Origin: Pontibacter sp. G13
GTDB lineage: Bacteria > Bacteroidota > Bacteroidia > J057
NCBI RefSeq assembly: GCF_031851795.1
Contig: NZ_CP134696.1
Location: forward strand, 2,279,001-2,343,000
Length of the DNA stretch: 64,000 bases
Reading direction: 5' to 3'
Position 1 is the stretch's first letter. Each line of letters opens with the position of its first letter. A program made the translations under genes and the position numbers. The notes under the pieces are model-generated. The model searched no databases. It was not told the origin of the DNA and saw nothing but the letters and a program-made list of their open reading frames with translations. Positions 1-9,471 of the stretch are shown here, piece after piece.

Positions 1-430
1 GGGGGTTCATTCATGCCCCTATAGACCCCAAGTGGATATTTTGACATTTTTACGTATCCGAAAGAGAAACCATTTGTTCTCCCAAAAACAGGTACATACT
101 GCGCCCTCATAACCATTTCACCTAGCGAAAATACACCGATCCACAAGGTTAAATCTCTATAAAGTCATACCGCGGAGGTCAATTGTTTACCCCGAATTTT
201 CGTATATTGATATCTTAAGAAAATCCTCCCCATATCAACAATTGGGGAAAGGTTAGTTTGCCGGTTTTGGCATACTGCCTTGAATCAAACCTAACTCAGG
301 AATTGGACCTTTATTTTGGCGATCTCATCCAGAGAATCGTCCGTAGCCTTGATGTTTTTCTGCATAATCGAGGCTAGGAGATTTCAGGGCATGACATCGT
401 TGCACACATTTTTCAAGCAGTGAAATACCT
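1..430. other. Upstream non-coding stretch
   Basis: No convincing reading frame, RNA gene or promoter box was found here. The stretch is fairly A/T-rich and holds only short chance hairpins such as CCCCA/TGGGG around 228-246. It presumably carries the promoter of the regulator gene that starts at 431, but no clear TAnnTTTG box was seen. Confidence 0.5.
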
Positions 431-3379
431 ATGACTTTCCGCTACCTCGGATGTTTGGCCAGAAACATCTGGGAAATCTCGCTTATTGGGAGATTCACAC
501 AATCTTTCCTCCCAATATTCATCATTCTACTCCTGATCTTCATCGGGAGCTCCTTCCATGCACATGCGCAATCATTGGACTCCGCCCAGATTCTGGTTCG
601 GCAGATGATGGAAATGGACGAGGATTCTATCGACCGAGAGGTCATGAAGGGATTTTTGACCCATTACCCTGCACCAGAGCCCGCTACCGACTCCCTCATG
701 TTGGAAGAATTGGTGGATTTGGTGGACCGTCTCAATGACACTGAAGGCTCTATGAAGCTCAGTGAATGGATCGAGAGAGTCAGCATCCAGCATTTGGAAT
801 CAGGCAAAGACTCTGCACTTTTTGCCCCGACCCTGATCAGAAACTATCTGCAACGCGCCCGACTGGAAAGGCGATTGGGTCATGCTGAAGAAAGCCTTAC
901 GCTCCAATTCAAAGCGCTGGGATTGGCAGAAGAATTCAACGATACCCTCAAGATCATTTCAGCCCTCCAGAATGTCTCTACAACCTACTTCAATCAGGGC
1001 GAAGCCGACAGAGCCAGCGAATACATCCTCAAGGCCTACGAGATAGAAAAACAGTTTCATCCAAATGACATCTCGCTGATCACCCTGTACACGCTGTTTG
1101 AGCATTACATTGGGCAAGAAATGTATCCGGAGGCTGAGGACCTAGGAACCCAAGCCCTACAAAAGGCTATCGCCGAAAATCATACTCCATTTGAAGCGAT
1201 CATCCTTCGTTCGTTGGCCTATCTGACCTTTGAGCAGCAACAGTGGAAAGCCTCTTATGACTATGCGGCCAGATCTCTAGCCAAGCAGCAGGAGATCAAC
1301 ATGCTTCATCAAATGGCATACACACAATATCGCCTGAGTATGGCCGCACTGGAAATGGGTAATACCTCCCTTTCGCTGTCTCATGCTCGGGAACTAGAAG
1401 CGCTCAACCGCCAATTCCCCAATCCACAGAATAAAAGCCTGACCTACGAGACCCTGTACCTGACCAACAAGGCTGCGGGGAAATCTCGTCAAGCGCTAAA
1501 AGCCTACGAGCAATACATCGAACTCCGCGACTCCCTCAATGATGAGGATGCCAAGCGCAAGCTGCTCGATCAGGAATACGAGTATGAATATCAGCAGAAA
1601 GCCTTGGCAGATAGCTTGGAAAACGCATCTGTCCTCGCCTTGCAAGTAGAAGAGACAAAGCGCAAGCAGACGACTTCCTATCTGCTCATGGCCGTTTTGG
1701 GAATCGTGCTGATCTTCGGCTGGATGCTTTGGAACCGTTTTCAGATTACGCGTCGGCAGAAAGGCATCATCGAATCCGAAAAGGAAAAGCTGGACCAAGC
1801 TATCACTGAACTAGATTCAGCCAATCGCCAGCTACAGGAATTGGATGATTTCAAATCCCGCTTTTTCACCAATATCTCCCACGAATTCCGGACCCCCCTC
1901 ACGGTCATTCAGGGGATCATGAAGCAGATTCAAGAGACTCCAGAATCTTGGCTTGAACGAGGCTCCGAAATCGTCAATCGGAATGTCGCCAACCTCTTGG
2001 GGCTGGTGAACCAGATCTTGGACCTCCGGAAGATTGAATCCGGCAATCTGCCACTTCACATGATTCAGGATGATGTGGTCAAATTCCTCAAATTTGGGGT
2101 TTCGGTATTTGACTCGTTGGCAGCTAGCAAATCGGTGAAACTTGCCTTCGAAGGGCCCAATTCTGCCTTGCTGATGGACTTTGACCCTGACAAATTGGGG
2201 CAAATACAATCCAACCTACTGTCCAATGCCATCAAGTTCACAGGGCCAGATGGACAAGTCAACTTCAAGACCTATCGCTCCTCGGATGGCCAATTGGTCA
2301 TGGAGGTATCCGATACCGGACGAGGGATTGCCGACAATCAACTCCCGTTCATTTTTGATCGATTCTACCAAGTGGACTCCACCGATACCCGATCCGGGGA
2401 AGGCACTGGGATTGGTTTATCACTGACCCGCGAATTGGTGCAGCTCATGGATGGCTCCATCACTGTGGAGAGCACAGTCGGCCAAGGAACCACCTTCACG
2501 ATCAAGTTGCCCATTTCACAACAGGCTCAAAGGCAGAATTTCGCATTGGTACAAGCCCCTTCATTCTTGCCCAAGTATTCGGAGGTATTGGAACGTCCAG
2601 AAAAACAGGCCACAAACAAGGCAGAGCGCCCAACCTTGCTTTTGATCGAGGACAATCCTGACATTGTAGAATATCTCCATGCCTGTCTAGAGGATCAATA
2701 TGAGCTGTTTGCGGCTAGTGATGGAGAAGCAGGTGTTGCGGCGGCATTCGAGCAAGTGCCGGACATCATCATCAGCGATGTCATGATGCCTAAAATGAAC
2801 GGATATGAAGTCTGTGAAACGTTGAAACTGGATGAGCGCACGAGTCATATTCCCATTCTCATGCTTACTGCCAAAGCCGATCATGACTCGAAGCTTGAAG
2901 GCTACAAACGCGGCGCCGATGCCTATTTGACGAAGCCATTTGATCAGGCAGAACTCACCATCAGACTGGAGAAATTGCTGGAAATCAGAAAAACGCTCCA
3001 GCTCAGATATCAAGGAACCCAGCTGCCTGAACCGACAGAAGATCCCGTTCTTCAAGTCGAGGATGCCTTCATCACCCAAGTACGCGCACTGCTGCTGGAG
3101 CACCTTGACGATGCCACCTATCGAGGCGAGTCGCTCTGCAAGGATCTGGGGATGAGTCGTACCAACCTTCACCGGAAGATCAAGGCCCTCACAGGCATGC
3201 CGATCACTCGATTCATTCGCAGCGTCAAAATCGCTCAGGCTCAGGAGATGTTGAAGGAATCAGATCGCCAGATTTCCGAAGTGGCCTATGCAGTGGGATT
3301 CAATGATCCTGCGTATTTCACCCGAGTATTCAGTGAGGATATGGGGATTTCGCCGGGAGAATGGCGGGAAAAGCAGTAA
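431..3379 (+). CDS. TPR-sensor hybrid histidine kinase / response regulator / AraC regulator
   Basis: This is a one-protein signalling system that senses a cue, relays phosphate internally and binds DNA. An N-terminal hydrophobic segment ends in HAHAQS near residue 47, which fits a signal peptide or anchor. Helical TPR-like repeats follow (about 60-395), then a membrane helix (about 413-436) and a short coiled coil. The kinase core has an H-box with FTNISHEFRTPL (His484), an N-box LLSNAIKFT and G-boxes DTGRGI and GTGIGLSL. A receiver domain has Asp783 in ISDVMMP and Lys in LTKPF. The last ~100 residues are an AraC helix-turn-helix ending in ISPGEW. Unlike classical PUL hybrid regulators it lacks the Reg_prop/Y_Y_Y sensor. 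No PUL adjoins it, so its target is unknown. It converges on the LytTR operon. Confidence 0.9.
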   Translation: MTFRYLGCLARNIWEISLIGRFTQSFLPIFIILLLIFIGSSFHAHAQSLDSAQILVRQMMEMDEDSIDREVMKGFLTHYPAPEPATDSLMLEELVDLVDRLNDTEGSMKLSEWIERVSIQHLESGKDSALFAPTLIRNYLQRARLERRLGHAEESLTLQFKALGLAEEFNDTLKIISALQNVSTTYFNQGEADRASEYILKAYEIEKQFHPNDISLITLYTLFEHYIGQEMYPEAEDLGTQALQKAIAENHTPFEAIILRSLAYLTFEQQQWKASYDYAARSLAKQQEINMLHQMAYTQYRLSMAALEMGNTSLSLSHARELEALNRQFPNPQNKSLTYETLYLTNKAAGKSRQALKAYEQYIELRDSLNDEDAKRKLLDQEYEYEYQQKALADSLENASVLALQVEETKRKQTTSYLLMAVLGIVLIFGWMLWNRFQITRRQKGIIESEKEKLDQAITELDSANRQLQELDDFKSRFFTNISHEFRTPLTVIQGIMKQIQETPESWLERGSEIVNRNVANLLGLVNQILDLRKIESGNLPLHMIQDDVVKFLKFGVSVFDSLAASKSVKLAFEGPNSALLMDFDPDKLGQIQSNLLSNAIKFTGPDGQVNFKTYRSSDGQLVMEVSDTGRGIADNQLPFIFDRFYQVDSTDTRSGEGTGIGLSLTRELVQLMDGSITVESTVGQGTTFTIKLPISQQAQRQNFALVQAPSFLPKYSEVLERPEKQATNKAERPTLLLIEDNPDIVEYLHACLEDQYELFAASDGEAGVAAAFEQVPDIIISDVMMPKMNGYEVCETLKLDERTSHIPILMLTAKADHDSKLEGYKRGADAYLTKPFDQAELTIRLEKLLEIRKTLQLRYQGTQLPEPTEDPVLQVEDAFITQVRALLLEHLDDATYRGESLCKDLGMSRTNLHRKIKALTGMPITRFIRSVKIAQAQEMLKESDRQISEVAYAVGFNDPAYFTRVFSEDMGISPGEWREKQ

Positions 3380-3681
3380 GTCCCAAACGGTTTCCATCAT
3401 CGATTGAAAATTTGGAAAAAGGGAGTCCGTGTTTCGTGCAGGACTCCCACTACCTACTACTACCTAATGTTTCTTCATGGAGCAAAATAGCTCCCCAAGC
3501 GCTGCAAGACCGCCACAAATTCCTGTGAGCAAGGTGCTTCCGAGAAATTTCCCCATGTGGCGATCTCGTCAGGCTTGATATTTCGGTTGTGTTTTCTGGT
3601 GAATGTTGAGGCAAAGATTCCTCCGAGGCATGATTTCATCCTCTGTCCATGGCTGGCATGTCGCGTGGAAATTATGGGAGG
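3380..3681. other. Convergent intergenic region
   Basis: Gap between two convergent genes. It holds the hairpin at 3421-3448, a CTACTA triplet run right after it, and nothing recognisable beyond that. Confidence 0.5.
3421..3448 (-). terminator. Hairpin terminator, convergent region
   Basis: GGGAGTCC and GGACTCCC form an 8-bp perfect stem around a 12-base loop. On the minus strand the stem is followed by TTTTTCC, so it best fits termination of the LytTR operon. It also lies 42 bases after the plus-strand hybrid regulator and may stop both. Confidence 0.6.
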
Positions 3682-4392
3682 CTATTCAGTACCCGTGGGT
3701 TTTCGGACAAATTTCTGAATGAAATCTTCCTTGTAGGCTCGACCGATCGGGACCACCATTTCTGCCTCTAGGTACACCTGATTGCCAGACACCTTTTCGA
3801 TCCGAGCGGCATTGACAATATAGGATTTGTGCACACGGACGAATTGGTGGGAATCGAGACGTTTGAGCCAGTCCCGGAGGGATTCGGAGGATAGATATTT
3901 CTTGTCCGTAGTTTGGAGTTCGGTGTAGTCTGCATCTGAATGGATGTACACCAATTCTTCCGTTTTGAGGCGAATGTAATCGTGGCCAGATTTGATGAAT
4001 AATTCCCGCCTGGTGGCCGTAGGGGCAGGTGTATTCGCTTCGGTAGTTGGAGCAGGGATTTTGGAGACAGCCTGCACGAACCGCTGGAAGGAGAATGGCT
4101 TGAGCAGATAATCTACCACATTGAGATCGTAACTCTCCAACGCATAATCCGAAAATGCGGTCGTCAAGATCACATGCGGAGGATCGGGCAATATTTTGAG
4201 GAACTCGATCCCGGACAATTTCGGCAAGTGGACGTCCAAAAAGATCAACCCCACTTCGTGGCTTTTGAGAAACTCCATCGCTTGTATGGCATCAGAAAAT
4301 ACACCCAATAGATTGAGGGTTCCGATATCCTCGATGTATTTCCTGAGAATGCGCTGAGCTGGCGGCTGATCTTCTACGATAATACAATTCAT
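3682..4392 (-). CDS. LytTR-family response regulator
   Basis: A two-domain DNA-binding response regulator of 236 residues. The receiver domain (1-115) has Asp53 in IFLDVHLP as the phosphate acceptor, Thr77-Thr78 as switch residues and Lys98 in LLKPF. After a Pro/Thr-rich linker, residues about 128-230 form a LytTR DNA-binding domain (FIKSGHDYIRL, FVRVHKSYIVN, GRAYKEDF). Its ATG overlaps the stop of the upstream sensor kinase by four bases (ATGA), so the two are translationally coupled and almost surely cognate. The divergent TonB-linked receptor at 5686 is a plausible target because an inverted repeat lies between the operons. That link is inference. Confidence 0.92.
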   Translation of the reverse strand: MNCIIVEDQPPAQRILRKYIEDIGTLNLLGVFSDAIQAMEFLKSHEVGLIFLDVHLPKLSGIEFLKILPDPPHVILTTAFSDYALESYDLNVVDYLLKPFSFQRFVQAVSKIPAPTTEANTPAPTATRRELFIKSGHDYIRLKTEELVYIHSDADYTELQTTDKKYLSSESLRDWLKRLDSHQFVRVHKSYIVNAARIEKVSGNQVYLEAEMVVPIGRAYKEDFIQKFVRKPTGTE

Positions 4393-5420
4393 GTAGACGG
4401 AATGGAAGAAAGTGTGATTGCTAACCGAACTTCGAAGCGAGAATCTTGGTCTCGAATTTCCAGTTCATGAGCATTTGGATACAACAGTTGCAGACGTTTC
4501 CGGACGTTTTGCATCCCGATTCCTTTGGACAAATTGTCCGTATTGGCGACGGGGAAATAATTGTTGATACAGGTAAAATACAGCTTTCCTTCCGGGGAGA
4601 TCCGAAGATCCATATCGATGAAAATATTGTCGGACTGACTGGCTTGGCTATGCTTGAAAGCATTCTCCACAAAGACGATCAAGATCAACGGAGCTATCTG
4701 AAAATTGCCGGGGATATCCCCTACCCGCAGATTGACGGTCCCTCTTTCCTCGATTTGAAGCTCATTTAATTTAGTAAAGTTCTTCAAATGACGGATCTCC
4801 TTGGCAACAGGCACATATTCCTCGCGACAATCATACAGCATATACCGCAAGACCGAGCTTAGCTCCAAGATGATCTGAGGGGTCTTGGGCGAATCCTCGA
4901 TCGCATAGGAATAGAGGTTGTTCAGATTGTTGAACAGGAAATGAGGGTTGATTTGTGATTTCAGGAATTGCAGTTCGCTCTCCTCAATGGCTACCTTCAA
5001 CTCTTCTAGTTGTTGTTGCTTGACCAGTGCATCCCAAGCAAACTTACACCCAGACAGAATCACGATCACAGGCATCACATCCACCAAGGTATAGATCACC
5101 CCAGGAAATTTCTGTCCTTTTGTGTCGGGAAAATATACCTGTTCGAGCCCCAATTCCTCTATGACAATGACCCCAGTAATCACCGCTACTGTCCATAAAA
5201 AAAACGCCCAGTAGCGCCCCTTGTAAAAGAATCTAGGTAACAGCACATAATCGATGACCCATGCAGCAGCGGCATACGTCAGGAAGTAGACGATCTTTTC
5301 CTCATCAAAAAGCGCCCTATTGCGCTCCAATGAATAAGCAAAGAATACAATCAAGTGCAGGATGACCTGGAATATCCATTCGGCTTGGGTCCTACTGAAT
5401 CGATTGTATGTGATCGGCAT
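4389..5420 (-). CDS. LytS-type membrane sensor histidine kinase
   Basis: Membrane-bound kinase of 343 residues, first gene of a two-gene operon with the LytTR regulator. Four hydrophobic segments (about 15-32, 44-62, 69-90, 107-127) form a membrane sensor without a large periplasmic domain. A short helix leads into the His_kinase family motif SQINPHFLFNNLNNL, where His160 is the predicted phosphorylation site. The ATPase part follows with VFVENAFKHS (N-box) and KGIGMQNVRKRLQLLYP (G-box region). This architecture is typical of Bacteroidota LytS-like kinases paired with LytTR regulators. The signal it detects cannot be read from the sequence. Confidence 0.92.
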   Translation of the reverse strand: MPITYNRFSRTQAEWIFQVILHLIVFFAYSLERNRALFDEEKIVYFLTYAAAAWVIDYVLLPRFFYKGRYWAFFLWTVAVITGVIVIEELGLEQVYFPDTKGQKFPGVIYTLVDVMPVIVILSGCKFAWDALVKQQQLEELKVAIEESELQFLKSQINPHFLFNNLNNLYSYAIEDSPKTPQIILELSSVLRYMLYDCREEYVPVAKEIRHLKNFTKLNELQIEERGTVNLRVGDIPGNFQIAPLILIVFVENAFKHSQASQSDNIFIDMDLRISPEGKLYFTCINNYFPVANTDNLSKGIGMQNVRKRLQLLYPNAHELEIRDQDSRFEVRLAITLSSIPST

Positions 5421-5485
5421 GATCCGAACTTACCCACAATCCCCGAAATGAGGAAACTCATTCCTGCAAACCACCTTTCAGATCG

Positions 5486-5532
5486 GGTAAACGACAGATT
5501 TAGTCATGGAATCCGAAGGACTGCCGTTTACC
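5486..5532. promoter_or_regulatory. Inverted repeat between LytS operon and TonB-linked receptor
   Basis: GGTAAACGACAG (5486-5497) and CTGCCGTTTACC (5521-5532) are inverted copies matching at 11 of 12 positions, with 23 bases between them. The pair lies in the divergent intergenic region and may be an operator for the neighbouring LytTR regulator. It could also fold as an RNA hairpin. Confidence 0.45.
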
Positions 5533-5633
5533 TGAGAATCTCAGTCGTTGGGCGATTCTATTTTTATATCCCGATACAGGGCCTGTTTTTCGGGTTACAG
5601 GTGGAAACTTCACCATTCGTAAGAAAGGAATCC

Positions 5634-5641
5634 TAGTTTTG
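5634..5641 (+). promoter_or_regulatory. Candidate -7 promoter box for TonB-linked receptor
   Basis: TAGTTTTG fits the Bacteroidota -7 consensus TAnnTTTG and lies 44 bases before the start codon at 5686. No good TTG -33 element was seen at the usual distance, so the assignment is tentative. Confidence 0.4.
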
Positions 5642-5685
5642 CCTGCCTCAAAAAGACCATTCTGACTTACTGCAATCGATTTATC

Positions 5686-8064
5686 ATGAGATCCATTCAC
5701 CGATACTTGGCGATCTGGGCACTCTTGCTGTGTGCGTGTCCTGCTATTGCCCAAGCTCAGGGAATCGAATTTATTGGAAAAATTGTCACCTCACCCGGCA
5801 ATTCACCCATTGAATACGCTACCATACGCCTACTCGACGCCTCATCCAATGCTCCACTCGCAGGAACCACGACTGATGCCAATGGCGAATTCTCCCTACA
5901 ATCCCCCAAAGAACAAGTTGCGCTAGAAATCTCCTTTATCGGCTTCGAATCCCAGACAATCAAGGATTTCGCTGTCGAAGAAGGGAAGGTCAATCTAGGC
6001 ACCATTGCCCTCACAGAAACTCAAGTCACCATGGACGAAGTGGTGATTCAGGGCGAAAAATCCCAAATGGAATTCAAGCTCGATAAGCGGGTATTTCATG
6101 TGGGCAAGGACCTGAGTAGCACAGGAGCAAGCGCGCTGGAAGTGCTCAACAATGTTCCTTCGGTCAATGTCAATATCGAAGGGCAAATCAGCCTACGAGG
6201 AAGCCAAGGCGTTCAAATCCTCATCAATGGTAAGCCTTCGGTCATCGCCAGTGAAGATGGAAACATCCTCGGGACGCTTACCGCGGAAATGATCGAACGC
6301 ATCGAGGTGATCTCCAATCCATCGGCCAAATACGAGGCAGAAGGGACCTCCGGGATCATCAATATTGTCCTGAAAAAAGACGAGCGAAAAGGAATCAACG
6401 GGTCCATCACCCTCAATGGGGGAATTCCTCACAACCACAGTATTGGTGTCAGTCTCAACCGCCGGACGGAGAAATTCAATCTCTTCAGCCAGATCGGCGT
6501 GGGATATCGCGAACTCCCCAATGACCGAGAATTCATCAATGAAGACCTTGTAACCGGAACTCGCGTGGAAAGCATCGGGGAAGAATTCCGCAACGAGCAA
6601 TTTACCAACATCATCCTTGGGACCGACTATCACATCAATGATTACAACGTCCTGACCCTCTCCGGAAACTTTGCCTACGAGGTGGAGAGTCAACCTTCAG
6701 AGACGGAATTCTGGATGTATGACGGCAACGGAGATCTCCTTTCGCAGTGGAACCGTATCGAAGAAACCAGTGCCACCAACCCTAAGTACCAGTACGAATT
6801 CCAGTACGCCAAGGACTTCAAGGATCACAAGGACCACGATCTGATCTTCTCTGCTTTGGGAAATTTCTTTGGTAAGTCCTTGACCTCCGATTTCCTGAAT
6901 ACCACTGCTTCAGGTGAATCTTTTGATGGGCGCCAGCAAACGGAATCAGCCTTCCAAGAGGCCAAATACACCTTCAAGCTGGATTACACGAAGCCATTTT
7001 CGAAGCAATTCACCCTAGAAACAGGTAGCCAATACGTCATCAACGATGTGAGCAATGATTTCGCAGTCAGCAACTTCGTCAATGGAGAATGGGTGCCAGA
7101 CCAAGGACTGACCAATCTGTTTGAATACAACCAACGGGTGCTGGGTGTCTATGGAACAGGAGCCTTCGAAGGAGAACGTTGGGGACTCAAACTCGGATTG
7201 CGGATGGAACACACCGATCTGAACACCCTGCTGACGAATACCGGAGAGGCGAATTCCATTCAACTCACCAACTTGTTCCCATCTGCCCATACCTCCTTCA
7301 AGTTCAATGAGCGATTCTCGATGCAGGCGGGCTACTCTCGCCGGATTTACCGTCCGAGATTGTGGGACTTGAACCCATTCTTCAATATCCGCAACAACTT
7401 CACCATCCGTACCGGAAATCCTGAATTGTTGCCGGAATTCACGGATTCCTACGAATTGACGGGGATTATGGCCTGGGAGCAGGTATCATTCAATGTGGGC
7501 GTATTCCACCGATACACCACCGAAGTCATCGAGCGGGTAAGCATCTACGAAGATGAAGTGACGCGTACCATGCCTGTCAATCTGGGTACCAATCGCGCTA
7601 CAGGCTTCGAATTCAACGGAAAATACACGCCAATTAAGCAACTGTCCTTCAATGGCGATTTCAACTTCTTGTTCTTCGATCGGGAGGGAACCTTTGAGAA
7701 TCAGGTCATAGATTTCAGCGCAAGTCGCTACTCCGGAAAGCTGACGACCAAGCTCAAGCTCATCAAATCACTGGACATCGAGTTCACCACGCGGTACGAA
7801 TCCGAGTACCAGACAGTCCAAGGCCAAATTTCTGATGTATTTGTCATGGATGGTGGTGTACGTTTGAAGATTCTGAAAGGCAAGGGGATGTTCAATTTGA
7901 GTGTCCGTGATATCTTCGCTTCTCGCGTTCAGGAGTCCTGGGCCTACCAACCGACCTTCACCACCTATAGCCGTCGCCAGCGTGGTCGATTCATCACGCT
8001 TGGATTCAGCTATGGATTTGGCAAGGGCGAGGCCATGGAGTTCTCCGCACAAAAAAGACGATAA
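5686..8064 (+). CDS. TonB-linked outer membrane receptor
   Basis: Outer membrane beta-barrel receptor of 792 residues. The signal peptide ends at AIAQAQG (about residue 25). A carboxypeptidase-regulatory-like beta-sandwich follows (about 28-115: GKIVTSPGNSPIEYATI, ISFIGFESQ). Next comes a plug region (EVLNNVPSVNVNIEGQISLRG, RIEVISNPSAKYEAEGTSGIINI) and a long barrel in the style of the OMP_b-brl_3 family. It is shorter than SusC proteins and has no SusD partner, so it probably imports a small ligand or metal chelate. The next gene starts 20 bases downstream and encodes a PepSY-type membrane protein, a combination often seen with iron or siderophore uptake (inference). Divergent from the LytS/LytTR operon. 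Confidence 0.88.
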   Translation: MRSIHRYLAIWALLLCACPAIAQAQGIEFIGKIVTSPGNSPIEYATIRLLDASSNAPLAGTTTDANGEFSLQSPKEQVALEISFIGFESQTIKDFAVEEGKVNLGTIALTETQVTMDEVVIQGEKSQMEFKLDKRVFHVGKDLSSTGASALEVLNNVPSVNVNIEGQISLRGSQGVQILINGKPSVIASEDGNILGTLTAEMIERIEVISNPSAKYEAEGTSGIINIVLKKDERKGINGSITLNGGIPHNHSIGVSLNRRTEKFNLFSQIGVGYRELPNDREFINEDLVTGTRVESIGEEFRNEQFTNIILGTDYHINDYNVLTLSGNFAYEVESQPSETEFWMYDGNGDLLSQWNRIEETSATNPKYQYEFQYAKDFKDHKDHDLIFSALGNFFGKSLTSDFLNTTASGESFDGRQQTESAFQEAKYTFKLDYTKPFSKQFTLETGSQYVINDVSNDFAVSNFVNGEWVPDQGLTNLFEYNQRVLGVYGTGAFEGERWGLKLGLRMEHTDLNTLLTNTGEANSIQLTNLFPSAHTSFKFNERFSMQAGYSRRIYRPRLWDLNPFFNIRNNFTIRTGNPELLPEFTDSYELTGIMAWEQVSFNVGVFHRYTTEVIERVSIYEDEVTRTMPVNLGTNRATGFEFNGKYTPIKQLSFNGDFNFLFFDREGTFENQVIDFSASRYSGKLTTKLKLIKSLDIEFTTRYESEYQTVQGQISDVFVMDGGVRLKILKGKGMFNLSVRDIFASRVQESWAYQPTFTTYSRRQRGRFITLGFSYGFGKGEAMEFSAQKRR

Positions 8065-8084
8065 ACCTAGACTAACTGAGATTC

Positions 8085-8600
8085 ATGGGAAACAAGCACA
8101 GCACGGGATGGTACATGCGGGTGTTTCACCGATATTTGGGATACTTTCTCGCTGGTATCATGGCCGTTTACGCCATCAGTGGAATCGTTCTGATTTTTCG
8201 GGATACAGATTTCCTGAAGCGGGAAAGGCAAGTGGAAAAGACGGTAGCGGCCCACATTCCAGCGGAACAATTGGGCAAGGCGCTCGAAATCCGTAAGCTC
8301 AAAGTGGACAAGCAGGAAGGCGACCTCTTATACTTCAAAGGAGGAACTTACAATACAGCTACCGGAGCAGCGAGCTACACGGTCAAGGAGATGCCCTTTC
8401 TCATCGACAAGATGAATCATCTCCACAAGGCCAAGTCCGGCGATCCACTCTTTTTCCTGAACATCTTCTTTGGGATCTCACTGCTGTTTTTTGTGATCTC
8501 GACCTTCTGGATGTTCAGACCCAAGACCGCGATCTTCCGCAGGGGAATGTACTTCACGCTAGCCGGAATCGTACTGACCTTGCTGCTGATTTTCTTATAA
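8085..8600 (+). CDS. PepSY-associated transmembrane protein
   Basis: Small inner membrane protein of 171 residues. An N-terminal motif WYMRVFHRYLGYFLAGIM leads into the first membrane helix (about 18-38). A soluble periplasmic stretch follows (about 40-120, with a Met-Asn-His-Leu-His motif near 110), then two more helices (about 122-143 and 152-171). This is the layout of PepSY-associated membrane proteins, which in Bacteroidota often accompany TonB receptors and may act in reductive release of iron from chelates. It is co-transcribed with the receptor (20-base gap) and followed by a strong terminator. Confidence 0.8.
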   Translation: MGNKHSTGWYMRVFHRYLGYFLAGIMAVYAISGIVLIFRDTDFLKRERQVEKTVAAHIPAEQLGKALEIRKLKVDKQEGDLLYFKGGTYNTATGAASYTVKEMPFLIDKMNHLHKAKSGDPLFFLNIFFGISLLFFVISTFWMFRPKTAIFRRGMYFTLAGIVLTLLLIFL

Positions 8601-8684
8601 AATCGCTAAGGCGGAATTCGAACGGATCAGCCGCCAATAGCTGGAGCGTTTGAAAACCGATTCAATAACTTTATTGACATGACA

Positions 8685-8714
8685 AGCCAGTTGCTAGATG
8701 CAACTGGCTTTTTG
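8685..8714 (+). terminator. Rho-independent terminator
   Basis: AGCCAGTTGC / GCAACTGGCT gives a perfect 10-bp stem with loop TAGAT, followed by TTTTTGG. It ends the receptor-PepSY transcript. Confidence 0.9.
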
Positions 8715-8854
8715 GTCTTTTTGGGCTGAATGGCAACGGCTGTCTATTCGCTAGAAGGGGAAAGAATCGGGATTTTCCGGTCCATCTGCAACCCGGCGGC
8801 TCATCGTCCAGATTGGAGCCATACGAGAAGATCGCCGAGACACGCCCAACCCTT

Positions 8855-9466
8855 CTAAAATCCATATCCTACCCCGAAACCCATCTTCCCATAGGGCAGC
8901 AATCCGTAGTCCCAATGACCGACCATATCAAATGCGAATTGGGTGAATAGGTCGATGGGATGCCCTTGGATATTCAGCAGATGGTAGCCGATATTGGCGT
9001 TGAGCGCCGCCTTGAGGAAGGTCCGAGTTTGGTATTGGTTAGGTGCCTTGACCCAGACTTCATCTTCATAGATGTACTGGGGATCGGATTCGCGAAAAAA
9101 GCAGAGTCCTCCATCCAGCTGAAGTCCCGCCCAGAACTTCTGGGAGAAATTCCCTTGAAAGCCAATTCCCGTTTCCAGTGCATGCCAATCATGGAGGTAG
9201 AGATTGTTGGCGTATTCATATTGTAGTGCCACAAACCCTCGGCTCCGGGGATTTTTCCCCCAAAATCGCTGTAGCGCCACCGTGTATGCCGGGCGAATCA
9301 CCACATTGTGTGCAACGCCCAATTGGCCTACATCTTCGCTGTAAAGGATGTCTTGATGGCCTGCCTGGATCTGTACGCCCCAACGTTCTGTATGCTGGGC
9401 GAAGGCCAAATGGACCATCGAAATGAGGCCCATGCAGATGAGGCCTGATCGGATAAATCGCTTCAT
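8855..9466 (-). CDS. Predicted outer membrane beta-barrel protein
   Basis: 203 residues with a signal peptide (MKRFIRSGLICMGLISMVHLAFAQ). The mature part is rich in alternating aromatic/hydrophobic strands (VALQRFWGKNPRSRGFVALQYEY, GFQGNFSQKFWAGLQLDGG, GFGVGYGF) and ends in phenylalanine, as outer membrane barrels usually do. I do not recognise a named family. It begins 5 bases after the stop of the copper monooxygenase-like lipoprotein gene, so the two form an operon and may act together at the cell surface. Confidence 0.7.
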   Translation of the reverse strand: MKRFIRSGLICMGLISMVHLAFAQHTERWGVQIQAGHQDILYSEDVGQLGVAHNVVIRPAYTVALQRFWGKNPRSRGFVALQYEYANNLYLHDWHALETGIGFQGNFSQKFWAGLQLDGGLCFFRESDPQYIYEDEVWVKAPNQYQTRTFLKAALNANIGYHLLNIQGHPIDLFTQFAFDMVGHWDYGLLPYGKMGFGVGYGF

Positions 9467-9471
9467 GATGC

